Assembly (NCBI GenBank): GCA_027604685.1
Contig: JADHYX010000147.1
Coordinates: 1-49,608, forward strand
Source: Lobulomyces angularis
Taxonomy: Eukaryota; Chytridiomycota; Chytridiomycetes; Lobulomycetales; Lobulomycetaceae
DNA length: 49,608 bases
Direction: 5' to 3'
Part shown: positions 33,410 through 44,000 of the stretch, one piece after another
How the letters are laid out: the number at the start of each line of letters is the position of its first letter
Position numbering within the stretch: position 1 is the first letter of the stretch
Notes under the pieces: model-generated
What the model was told of the DNA's origin: nothing
The model's input: the letters and a program-made list of their open reading frames with translations, nothing else
The model's database searches: none
Position numbers and translations under genes: made by a program

Positions 33410-36082
33410 TTACATTCCTTTTCTTTTTTGTTTATCTATGTGTGCTCGCAATGTTTTCTACAAAATTAAAAAATTAATAGTTTACGTTAAATTTTACCTG
33501 TTTGTCCCTTAGACTTCTCTTTGCTTTACCCTTCACACTTCGCTTATGCACCATCATCATATTGTTCTTTACTTTACTCTTTTCCTTGTTGGTTTTACTG
33601 GTAACTTTTTCTAGTTTATTTTTTTTTGATCCATATTTTTCTCTTCCTTCTCTGCCCATTTTTATGCTCTCTAATCTTTCTTCATAATTTCTTTTTCTTT
33701 TTAATGTGCCTAAGAGCGAAGACGGCTCAACTTTATCACTTTTTTATAAAATATAACCATAAATTAAATTTACGAAGATAGATAGTAAAGTTACTTTATT
33801 TCTACATCACCTTCAGCATTTGATTCAATGTCAGAGTCGTCAGTATCGTCCAAATCAATCATGCTAATATCCACCTCTTTCTTTCCACTTTTTCTTAAAA
33901 TTTCCTTTTGCATTTTCATTTGTTTCAACCGTTTAAAGTCCTTTGCAGTCAGAATTTTTTCATAAACCATGCTCCTGTTTAGGTTTGATTTAGGTGGTTG
34001 TTGCTTACCAGACGGAACATTCTCTTTAATATCTGAAGAATTGCTAACATTATCTTCTATTACAGTATTTTCTTCTGTTTGTTCAATCCATTCTTCTTCA
34101 ATATCACTTTCATCATCACTAGCAACTTCCCAACCTTCCCATCCTTTAAAATTTTTAGTACAGTTATATAATATTCAACATATAAACCTTCAACTTGCTT
34201 CAAATCTTCGTTTTCAAGGTTATCTTCAATTTCCTCCCAACCATCTTCACTGCTCTCATCCGATTCTTTACCTTCATCATCAACCCATTGAAATTCTTCC
34301 TCATTTTCTTTTTGGATTAACTACACAACAAATGGACATAAGGTAAATTTCCTTACGTAAAAAGTTACCTCTTCCAAACCTTCAACAGTCTCAAAAACTT
34401 TAACTTCTCCAAATTGAGGAGCTTTTATCGTTTTTATATTGATGGAGGCTGATTTACCCTATAAACTAGGTAAAATAATATAATAACACGTAAATATTTA
34501 CTCTATCTTTCTTCTTCAGCATTTCAGGATTAATTTCTCTAAACAAACCTAATAAACCCCTTGCTGCAGTAATGACACCTTTCTCCTTATGATGTTTGTA
34601 ATCAGATATCAAACTTTGTAGTAATTCTGCATATAAAGTTAGTTCCGTTTTGCATAATCAGATATAAGTATTACCTTCAGGCATAGCTAAAGGACAACGG
34701 ATACATATTTCCCTTAAGGAGTTCATTCCCGCGCATATCACCTCTGCGCTGCAATTGGACCAAATGAAATTATCAGCTATTGCTTGAATTACAGGAGTAA
34801 GAATTTCTGGGGGAATCAGTTCATGGGAAGCTTGGGCAGTGTAGGCTAAAATCATTGTGACATCTCTTTGAGCCGGCTTGATGTATGAAATAACAAACTC
34901 ATATACCCCAAATATAATTAATTTATGAATTCCGATTAACCTTGTAATTAAATTCAAGATTTGAAGCTTCAGTTCAAATTTATGTTGAATACTATTTTTA
35001 GTTTGCTTCAATCTACTGAATAATTTGTCAGCAAAAGTTTGGGGATCATTCAATAGATGCAATGCACTAAAATTAAAAATTTCCGCTTTGGTATTTTTTT
35101 TTTCTCTCTTAAAACAAAATAACATATAAACTCAATAAAAAAAAAAATAAAAAATTACTCTTTTGGTAGCTGCAAGCACTTTTTCAATTTTATTTCGCTT
35201 ACTTTTGGTTTTTTTATTTATGGAAAGAGCGTGTTTAATTTGATTTACATCCACAGAATCATCTTCTTCCTCAACCTTTTCCTCATCATTTGTACCAAGA
35301 AAAAAATGAACAGCAATGGCGACAACTTTAATGTTTTCAGAAAAGCAAGCTTCAGCAATAACGTTAACTGTTTTTGAATCATTCCAGATGTTCTTTTTAT
35401 ACAACTCTATCATAACTTCCAAACTTTTTCTAGCAGCAATTTCGTTAGTATCTTTCAACATTGTATACATAAAATTTTGAAAAGTTTTATTTAATTTATT
35501 GTTCTTTGCTTTCGCATTCATATTTTTTATATCGGTAACAATATGAGAATGAAGCAATGCTCTCAACATTTTGTCTTGACAACGAAATAATGTAAAAAAT
35601 AAGCTTAATAATCTAAAAAAAAATTAATTGTTTTTATGATTATAGAAAGTTTAACTTTACTTTTCGGTTTGGATTAAATCTTTGTTTCTTAAAAGAATTA
35701 AAGCTTGAACCAGACTTCTTCTTAATTCAGGCTGCAGAACTTTGTAATGATTTTCCAGTAAATCAACAAGAAGCTGGGGTAAACTTTCAGTTTCTTTTTT
35801 GTAACATAATGAAATCTGGAATTATAGAAAACCGATCAATTTTTTTAGAAAACATTTTTTTTATACATGAGCTAAAAACATGACAAGATTTCCAAAATCA
35901 TCTTGATCCTTTTCTTGAGGTTTTAAATTGAACAAATCCAACTGGGCTTTAAAATTTCTCCATTGTTGATTGAATTCTTCTATATATGAGCTAGGATCTC
36001 TTTTCATCAAATTTTGCAGTTGTGGTAGGTTTAATGCTAAATTAACATTTCTTTCACTTTTTGTAACTTGCTTTAACCACAT
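33410..36082 (-). CDS. SDA1: SDA1 60S ribosome-biogenesis protein
   Basis: Nucleolar factor needed for maturation and export of pre-60S subunits. Start [14 protein letters not shown] at 36082, then [20 protein letters not shown], the family N-terminus. The conserved order continues with [116 protein letters not shown] and [13 protein letters not shown]. Acidic low-complexity runs follow, and the basic C-terminus ([19 protein letters not shown], then [13 protein letters not shown]) is the typical SDA1 end. Ten or so exons. A 69-base assembly gap starts 25 bp upstream of the start codon, so the promoter is not visible and an extra 5' exon cannot be excluded. Confidence 0.92.
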
Positions 36083-36107
36083 TATACAAAATTTTTTTAA
36101 ATTTTCT

Positions 36108-36176
36108 NNNNNNNNNNNNNNNNNNNNNNNNNNNNNNNNNNNNNNNNNNNNNNNNNNNNNNNNNNNNNNNNNNNNN
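36108..36176. other. Assembly gap (69 N)
   Basis: A run of 69 undetermined bases directly upstream of SDA1. The short size suggests a scaffold join or a collapsed low-complexity tract. Confidence 0.95.
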
Positions 36177-36555
36177 GAAAAAAGAAAACAATTTTTAGTT
36201 ACAATAAATTATAAAAATTATGTTCTATACTATTAATCAAAATGTTATTTGATTTTTTTAACCGGATAATGTGCAGAACTAAATTTTTTATGGTAACAAT
36301 AGAGAAGTAATTGTGCTGAATTTTTGGGATCTAAATTTTTGCAAAAGAATCTAAAACTATTAATGATTCATAATAAATAAAAAAATAGTAGTGAGTAGCT
36401 TGGTAGCCATTATCATATTTGATTGAAGTCCTATTTTAAATGAATATTTAACCTTCAGTAGATTTTCAGTTTTGTGGCGAGAAAGTATTGATTAATTTAA
36501 ATTGCAAAATAATTTTAAATCCAAAAATTAACAACTGTTTTAAACCCTTTAACTT
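36177..36555. other. Intergenic, AT-rich
   Basis: Between the assembly gap and the small secreted peptide gene. No feature seen. Confidence 0.4.
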
Positions 36556-36708
36556 ATGCAAATCTTCAAATTCGCTGCTCTTACTCTGCTCACTGTTTCT
36601 TCCCTAGTAGCTTCTGTTCCTATTTTAACTCATTCTAACTTTGGATTTTCCAGTCACATTTACAAACGAAAATTCTTTCCTCACTACAGCAACCAACCTC
36701 AAATCTAA
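36556..36708 (+). CDS. 50-residue secreted peptide precursor
   Basis: A single-exon ORF of exactly 50 codons. Residues 1-20 are a textbook signal peptide (MQIFKFAALTLLTVSSLVAS), with a likely cleavage before VPILTH. The mature part would be about 29 residues, without cysteines, and contains a basic YKRKFF site at residues 36-41 that could be cut by a Kex2-like protease. Codon use fits the AT-rich neighbours but the signal-peptide codons are less AT-biased than the flanks. No family recognised. It might be a secreted effector, pheromone-like peptide or wall peptide, or a chance ORF; the quality of the signal peptide argues for a real gene. Confidence 0.5.
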   Translation: MQIFKFAALTLLTVSSLVASVPILTHSNFGFSSHIYKRKFFPHYSNQPQI

Positions 36709-37017
36709 CGTTAACATATTTATTTTTTTTATTTATGCCAAGCAAAATGTAGTTATTTCTTCTGCCATTTTTTTTTGTTTTTTTAAAAAAAAGTAGTTTT
36801 TTTTTGCATTTGTAAATATATTCAAAATATTTTAAAAAAAGTATTCAATTCCAAATTTGTTTTTAATGTTAACTTTGTTACTTTCCTTTAAAATATCCAA
36901 TACAGTTTTCTAGTTAACTGGTGTTGATATGGAGAACTACCTGTGTAACAAAATTTTATTTTTTGATCAAAATTAAAAAAAAAAAAACTAATATAATAAA
37001 TATATTGAAGATTTAGG
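36709..37017. other. Intergenic with homopolymer tracts
   Basis: Poly-A and poly-T tracts (about 36720-36840 and 36970-36990). This should contain the promoter of the FUS-like gene. No ORF supported. Confidence 0.4.
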
Positions 37018-38455
37018 ATGTCAGGCTACAATACATGTTTCAAATAAATAAAATATATATTTAACATAACTAACAATTAAATTTTTCCTTACATTCTTCT
37101 CAACAAAAATAAATTTACTCAACATACCACATTGCTCATTCATTTTCTGTAAACCTTTAGATGACCAATATGGCGGCGGTGGATATAATCAGCAGCAATC
37201 TCCTCCAGTAGAGATGGAAAAATCACCCGATACTATATACATCTCCAATTTGCCCAGCACAGTAACGGAAGCTTCTCTTTGTAAATGTTTTTCTTTACTC
37301 AGTTTTTTCTTTTAAATAAATATAGTTTAATACTTTTTCTCTCTATATTAGCGCAAATGTTTGGAAGTATAGGTGTCATAAAAGTAATTAAAAACAATAT
37401 TATAGAAATTTTTTTTCTAAACGAAAAAATAATAAAGCAGTTAATTATTTTGAATTCCCTACAATTTTAATTTTTATTTTTTTTAATTTTTTTAGTAATA
37501 ACTGCTAACATTTTTAAATTTTTTTTTGAAGTTTGATAAGAAAAATGCCAAAAAAAAAATTTGGGTTTATATGGATAAAGTAACTGGACTGCCAAAAGGG
37601 GACGCAACCGTAACTTATGATGATCCTCAGACAAGGTAAAATTTCTTAATTATATCTTTGAAAAACTGAATGTTTAATTATAGCTTAAATTTAAATTTTT
37701 TTTTTTTCAATTTTTTTCATTTTTCATATATATAGTGATGCTGCAGTTGAATGGTTTGATGGAAAAGTTTTTGAAGGAAATAATATTAAAGTAGAAAAAG
37801 CGGAACAAAAAGTTTTTGTTCCTGGTGCTGGTAACTACAACTTGGATTTTATTTTTTAAATTGGTAACGTAGGTCGTGGAAGAGGTCGCGGAAGAGGTCG
37901 TGGAGGTGGAGGTGGAGGTTTTTCAGACAGAGGTAACAGTAATTTTGTGGAAAGAGGCAGTGGGCGGGGAGCTCCTGGCTTAGGATATCAACCTAATGAA
38001 GGAGATTGGCCATGTTCTCAGTAAATACTCACGTAATAATCTTTTTTATATTTTTTAACTTTAGATGTGGTAATTCTAATTTTGCAAGAAGAAATGCATG
38101 TAATAAATGTCAAGCGCCAAAGCCAGGAGGAACAGACTCTAATGATAGAGGAGGAGATCGCTCAAGAGGACACTCTGATTCTAGAGGAAATGATAGAAAT
38201 TATTCAGATGCAAGAGGTTCTGAACGAAGTTATACAGATACAAGAGGAACATCAGATAGAAGAGGTGGTGACAGGGATTCTAGAAGTGAACGGGACTCAA
38301 GAGGTGATAGAGATTCTAGAGGTGGGTCTGATAGAAACTCAGAACGCAGTGAAAGAACCAACGTTTCAGATTCTAGAGGCAATTCTGACCGTAGGAGGGA
38401 TGATAGAAAAAGAGATGACAGAGAAAGGTCCCCTCACAGGAGCCGACCATACTGA
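37018..38455 (+). CDS. FUS/EWS/TAF15-like RNA-binding protein (RRM + RanBP2 zinc finger + RGG)
   Basis: Start MSGYNTYDQYGGGGYNQQQ: exon 1 is 37018-37036, and an intron of about 120 nt ends at the ATGACCAATATGG exon, giving a short Gly/Tyr/Gln-rich N-terminus. An RRM follows with DTIYISNLPSTVTEASL as RNP2, MFGSIGVIK, then KIWVYMDKVTGLPKGDATVT as RNP1-like and AAVEWFDGKVFEGNNIKVE. An RGG stretch (GRGRGRGRGRGG, about 37876-37910) leads to a RanBP2-type zinc finger, GDWPCSQCGNSNFARRNACN then KCQ, with all four cysteines. The tail of about 120 residues is repeats of DSRG, RDSRG, RGGD and SER, ending SPHRSRPY. The domain order is that of FET proteins and plant/fungal TAF15-like factors. Probable roles are transcription, splicing and RNA-driven condensates; inferred from family. 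Confidence 0.88.
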
Positions 38456-38697
38456 ACCATTTTATTAAAATGTTATTCCTTTTTTGTGATAGTTTTGTAT
38501 ACTTTTAGGAATAAATTATTTCCTTTTATGGAACAATACTTGAATTATTATACAGAATTGACTTCATCACCTTAAGTTAGTTAAAAAATAATGTTATTTG
38601 CAACAACTGAAGAAATATTGTAAATGCTGAAAAGCATGCAGTTTAGATAGTTGAGCCTATTATTTCAAGAGCTTTTTTTTTAACAACTTCTTCATTT
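38456..38697. other. 3' region of the FUS-like gene and of the convergent small gene
   Basis: AT-rich. The minus-strand gene to the right may extend into it: an alternative C-terminus reading KERLVRNEEVVKKKALEIIG would end at about 38643, if a splice or frame change near 38710 is used. Confidence 0.35.
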
Positions 38698-38931
38698 CTA
38701 ACCAGTCTTTCTTTTAAATTTTGTTAGCTCATTATTGTTCCAAGCGATAATAGTAAAATAACAATTAAACACTCTTAACAATAATGATTTCAGTGATAGT
38801 ACCACTCTGAGGTTGAATTTAGGTTCACCATTCATTCTCAAAATTAAATTATGTAGATGAGCAGCAGATTTTATGGGAAAAAACTCCACTTGGACACTTT
38901 CGAATTTTCGTTTTGCATATAATATTCCCAC
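38698..38931 (-). CDS. Small protein, possibly mitochondrial ribosomal mL53-like
   Basis: The ORF of 77 codons starts MGILYAKRKFESVQVEFFPI. The opening K.FxxVxVxFxPxxSxAxxxxxLI (FESVQVEFFPIKSAAHLHNL) resembles the N-terminus of mitochondrial ribosomal protein mL53 (yeast Mrpl44). The size (about 75-100 residues) and basic character also fit. The second half (NCYFTIIAWNNNELTKF) is compatible but not diagnostic. An intron from about 38835 to about 38780 (gtgaac...taag) is possible and would remove FNLRVV-like sequence, so the C-terminus is unsettled. It shares a very short divergent 5' region with the secreted protein at 38954. Confidence 0.4.
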   Translation of the reverse strand: MGILYAKRKFESVQVEFFPIKSAAHLHNLILRMNGEPKFNLRVVLSLKSLLLRVFNCYFTIIAWNNNELTKFKRKTG

Positions 38932-38953
38932 AAATCTATATAAATGCAGAGAA
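38932..38953. promoter_or_regulatory. 22-bp gap between divergent start codons
   Basis: The inferred start codons of the mL53-like gene (38931, minus) and the secreted protein (38954, plus) are 22 bp apart. Each transcript must therefore begin inside, or be read through, the other gene's coding region, or one start is misplaced. Confidence 0.4.
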
Positions 38954-39616
38954 ATGAAGAATCTTCTGATTTTTTTTTTAATAATAATTTTACTAAGTAT
39001 AACAATGTCAGCTGAAGTACAAAATCAAAATAGTTTTAATTTACACAACAACAAAGAAGATGATAACCTCTCAGAAGAATTAAAATTGCTTTCACAAGAG
39101 TTTGAGCCTCTCAAAAATAAGAAGTCACACTTTAATGGTGGTGAATGGGATCACGGTTTGCTTTGAATTTTTTTAAATTTAAACTTAATAACCCTTTTTT
39201 TTGTTGGTTTTTGCAGACTGTGATGCTCCACTAGGAAAAAAATTCAAACTTTTAAATGACTTCAAAGTTTATTTTGAATCTGTTGATAAATCAAGAAAAA
39301 ATTTAGATGTAATTTTTAAGGTTTTAAAAAATCCGGACGAAATTAAAAAAAATCATCCTGGTTCCTCTACCAAAGAACCTGAAGATACTCCTTCCTTAAT
39401 GCCTGGTCCAGTAATTATGGGAGGAGGCGGTGGTGCTAGTGGATTTGGCCGTGATAACGAAGTTGTTTACTTATGTTATTGTAAGTAAAAGGAATCAGTT
39501 CTTTTAATTTAGTTTTTAAAAATTTGGTAGATTGGAGAAATAAGCACGATTATCTCTACTTCACTGTTAAAGGCGATGAAGTTGTTGGTGTTGATTGGTA
39601 TAACGCAGGAGAATAA
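38954..39616 (+). CDS. Secreted small protein with Gly-rich segment, family unknown
   Basis: Start MKNLLIFFLIIILLSITMSA: a strong signal peptide. Three exons (introns at about 39155-39217 and 39481-39530) give about 180 residues: a Lys/Glu-rich N-terminal part (EDDNLSEELKLLSQEFEPLK), then GGEWDHDCDAPLGKKFKLL, FKVYFESVDKSRKNLDVIFK, a Pro/Ser/Thr linker (STKEPEDTPSLMPGP), a GGGGGASGFGRDN stretch and NKHDYLYFTVKGDEVVGVDW. Only one or two cysteine pairs are available. I do not recognise a family. The splice phases agree across both introns, so the gene is probably real. Secretion is well supported; function is not known. Confidence 0.7.
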
Positions 39617-39825
39617 CTATTTATGTGAATGTTTCTAGCTATTTTATCATAGTTTTAACATTTATGTAATAATGAATTGAGTTAATTTGAAAATAAGATT
39701 AAATTATTCTTATTCTCTGTTTACATCTACAAATTTACTTTAGTTAAATGCAAAATTTTTCAGTGTAAAAAATATAAAAAAAAAAAAAAAAAATATTAAA
39801 TTAATTAACCTCAATACAGTATAAA

Positions 39826-40393
39826 TTATTTCTTAGATTTTTGATGTTTAGATAAAGTTTCAGTTTGTTGCTGTGCTTTAAGAACTTTCTTAACAATTTT
39901 CTGTTCCTCGATTAAAAATGCTCTGACAATTCTAAGATGCGCTAAAATAAATTTTTTTTTTTTTAAATATTTGAAAATACCGTGAACTGACGCAGGTACC
40001 GCATCTGGAACCTCCATAAGCTCTAGTTACGTTTTTTTTGTTTTTGCTAATTCTCATGTACTCTTTTGGACGAAGGGTTGGAATCTAAAAAAGCATGTTA
40101 TTAACAGAATTACTTTAATAAATAATTATCAAAGAGCATTGCAAAAAAAAATTACTGTAGTAATAAAATTAACATACTCCAGCTAATTCAGCTCCGCAAT
40201 CTCCACATTTTGGTGCCGAAGCAGTTTTCTTGACATAAAGAACATTTAATTTTCCACCTTATCAATTAAAAGGAAAAGAATGGTTTGAATAATATACAAA
40301 TGGTAGAAATATACCAGGTGTCTTTACGACTCTAAATTTGTTTGATTTTGTATTATATGATAATCTTCTTCTATAAGTAACTCGTTGAGCCAT
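39826..40393 (-). CDS. RPL34: 60S ribosomal protein eL34
   Basis: Start [20 protein letters not shown] at 40393, then [60 protein letters not shown] and [20 protein letters not shown], ending [10 protein letters not shown]. Both CxxC pairs of the zinc-binding eL34 core are present. About 115 residues in four exons, the usual size. The last intron must end at the second of two TAG sites (TTTTAGCGCATCTTAG) to keep the frame; the first site would give an early stop. Highly conserved and certain as a family. Confidence 0.95.
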
Positions 40394-41094
40394 TTTTGAT
40401 ATACTAAAATCAAAAAATAATGTGAATTTCTAAATGCAATATGATTGTGTTTTAGAACATAGTGAAGTTTGGATGGGATTGTTATCATAAACTTACTTGA
40501 GTGTATTTTTGATATCGTGTAACAACTAAAAATATTCTTACAAATTAGTAAATATAATTATAATTTTGAGGATCAAAAATTTTGCTGAGTTTGCATAAGA
40601 GTTTACTAATAGGCTTCAAGATGGATAAATAATATAGTTTATCGCCACTATATTAAAACTGGAGTAATCTTAATTTCTGAGAATTAAATTCTTTTTATAG
40701 CAACGTATTCTGTTACAAATTGGGTTAAATTAAATAGGTAGAATAGAAAATAGGTTTTTAAAACGATTTGATTTTTTTTATCAAAAACAATAGTAAAGGT
40801 AATAAAAATCTGAATAAAGTTTAAATTCTTTATTTAAATTCGGTAAGCTATTTATAAAAAATATGAAATTTAATTGATGGACTGGTTTGATATACTTTTT
40901 TCTGTTACTTAAGTCCAAAGATATTTTTTTTGTCAAATATCCCTTTACAAAACTAATTCAAAAAAATTTTGCTTATTTTAGAAATTTAACAAAAACAGCC
41001 ATTTCAGCTAATTGCAAAATTTTTTGTTTTAATTTTTCAATTAAATCAATCCTCCGTTTAATTAACTTCGTTTTTTTAAACATAAAAGTGCAAT
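40394..41094. other. Divergent promoter region between eL34 and the formin
   Basis: About 700 bp, AT-rich, without a credible ORF. It should hold promoters and 5' UTRs for both genes, including a possible intron in the eL34 leader (start of gene at 40393 preceded by about 100 nt of leader-like sequence). Confidence 0.45.
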
Positions 41095-44000
41095 ATGTCT
41101 GGTGATCAACTCTTTGAAGAAATGCTAAGAGATTTACACATGGAGAGTAAAGCTGGTAATTTTATTAAAAGTAATTTTAACTATCACCATCATTAATTAT
41201 ATTAGGGGAAATGAGAAAACTACCAAAAGGTAATTTTTAATTTTTAAATTGTTACTAAACTATAGTAAACTTTTGAAGAATCAAAAATTCAGTTATTGAA
41301 AAACTGGCAACTACAAAAAAGATCCGGTTCAGTTATATCTTCACCGCCTTCTAGAAATACAAGTTCTTCATCTAGAATCTCCGTTGAAAAAATGTCTCCA
41401 CCTGCAGGAAGAAGTTCTGTAGTTAAAATATCTCAGGGAGATATTCAATATCCAAAACAAAAAACTTCATCATTTACCTCTTTAAACAGTCCTCAAACAC
41501 ATACTTTTAACTCAACAAATTCTACAGAATTAAACGAAAATTTTCTGTCAGTGTTGGTAAACATTTTTAATTATTTTTCTTTTAAGAAACATTAAAACAT
41601 TTTTGGTAGAATGTTTTTAAAATACAGGAACAGTCAAGAAATCATATGTTAGCAACCTTTGACAACCAGAAAAAGGAGCGTACTATAGAAAATTTTTTTC
41701 AAATTTCTGGAAATGAATTATTAAAACTATTTGATGCAGTAATGGTAATTTTTTTGCTTTAGAAATATTTGAAGTTAAAAATTAAAATTACCTCAGGAGG
41801 AAATGTCTATTTTTGGCAAGGCTAAAGATAATTTGATAAGATCTACATCTGATAATAAAAAAAGAGAAGTTATATTGCAATTTAGTAAAAATAAATTGAA
41901 ACCTGAATCAAGTAGGTATTTATCTACAACGCCAACAGGTGCTACATCATTTAAAGATTCTGCAGAAAGAGGAGAGTCTCTTTTATACAGTATAGATCAT
42001 TTTGGTAGAATTCCTACTTCTACAACCATAAATGAAATGTCTCCTAAAGAATATGTTTTAGCTGTTGCTTCTAGGTTCGTACATGTTAAATTATTCGTAT
42101 TTTATCTTTTTTTTTTTTGTAAGAAATACACCATTAAAAATTCTGTTTCGTATCCTAACCGAATTGCAAGTTTCATTCTCTATCAATAATTTTTTTACAG
42201 AAAAATTTTTGAATGAAGTAGTGGAAATGCAAGAAAATAATGTCGAAACGGTTAAGGGAATTCAGTGTTTTACTAAAGTCCTACAGCGTTTATTTGATAT
42301 TACTTCAAATAAACTGCAACAGCAGAACGCCAGTAATTCTGTTAAAAAGTACTATGGCGGATATAATTATCAAGTAAACTATCATCAAAATTACGCTGAC
42401 TTCGGTATTAGTGAAGATGAATTACGTCTTGAAAGTTTAAAATGTATTCAATTGCTGGTATGGGTTTATTTTTGCTTGAATAATTTTTTTTTTTCAGATG
42501 AGGTCTGGATTGGATGGCTGGGAACTTGTAGTTCAACAAGAAGATTTAATTAAGCAAGTTGTATTTTGCTTAGGGTTAATTTCTCGATCCCAACCAAATC
42601 AACAAAAGTTTTATACCAAATCTTCTTTTGCGAAGGACAAAAGTAGCAAAAAATCAAACTGGGAACTTGATATTTTAATATTTGATGTGTTAACTATCAT
42701 ATGCTCAGTTAGTTTTGAAGGTCATCGGCTTATACTGAAATCTTTCGAAGAGCTAAGAGTTTTAAAAAATTCTAAAAGTCGATTTGGTTGTATCGTAAAG
42801 TACTTTTTTGAAAATGTAGACGAGGAAATTGATAAACCTAATAACTTCAAGAGTCCAAACATTTCAGTTTTTGTTGATGATGACGATTTTGAAATTTGGG
42901 GTAATTTTCTGTTAAATGTATTAATTAATAATGCAAATTTAGAAATGAAATGTAGTGTGTTAACTTTTATAAATAGTTTAATGATACCTTTACAAGACGA
43001 CACTAATGCAAGACTAAATATAAGAAAAGATTTGGAAAGCAGTCACTTGCACTCAATATTAAAAAAGTTGGACCAGGATATTCCTCCTTTGGAATTTCAT
43101 GATCAAATGCAAATTTTTGAAGAAGACAGGCAATATGATTTGAGTATCATGGAATCGGAATTTAAAAAGAAAAATCTAGAGATCTTTCAAGACTTAAATC
43201 TCTCTGATATTTTAACACTAGTGAAAAATTTTGATTCAAAAAATCAATACTACGTTTTTTCTAGTTTAAAAAATTTTACAAAATTAATTGAAAATTTTTC
43301 TACCAATATATCAAAAGATCATGAGGATATTGTGCAAATAGAGGGTAATATACTTATAAATTATTAATTTCCCTATGTCTTCAAATTATGTTAAAAATAG
43401 ATATTCTTAATATTTTCAATTCGATAACGGAAAACTTTTTTGCTACGAGTGTAAAAGATAGTAATAAAATAAGCCTAAATGAACTAGCGGTGAACATCCA
43501 CCAAACCTTTAAGGAATATTCAGCAACTGAGGTATTCCAAGAGAAAGCCGATCAACAGGCTGATGGTAGACAAAGAAATTTAGGGGCACTTATAATAGAA
43601 TTGCAAAATTTGAGAGACAAAGTAAATGTTATTCTTATTTCAATCATCTTAAAATTTTAAATTTTCTAGTATCAAGAATCAAACCAAATTATAAACTCAT
43701 ATAAAATCCTCGTTGAGGAATTGAGAAGGGAAAATCAGAATGTAAAAAAGGATGGTAAGAGACCATCTGCGATTACCGTGTTGAATCAAGGTCAAAAAAA
43801 CCATTTTGAAACTACAAATGCTTCAGGCATCGATTTTCATCATCAGCGCAACTCATATGAGAATCCACCGCAAAATTTACATAGGATATCAACAACTCCC
43901 TTGACTGGTCATCAAATTTATGGAAAACCAGCAGATCAACAATATGAATACAAACCCCTTTCTTCTTCACTTAGTACGTTACCTTCCTCAAACTCTCTAC

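Noticed and set aside
33502..33687. Plus-strand ORF rich in Leu and Phe
   Set aside because: Antisense shadow of the basic SDA1 C-terminus.
37870..38440. Short direct repeats (GGTCGTGGAAGAGG and GATTCTAGAGG types) as a possible CRISPR or satellite array
   Set aside because: They are codon-level repeats of RGG and DSRG in the FUS-like protein, without unique spacers.
38067..38468. 133-codon Glu/Ile-rich ORF
   Set aside because: Alternate frame of the DSRG-repeat tail of the FUS-like gene.
40887..41105. 72-codon ORF upstream of the formin
   Set aside because: Lys/Phe/Ile-rich, lies in the expected 5' leader, and overlaps the formin start in another frame.
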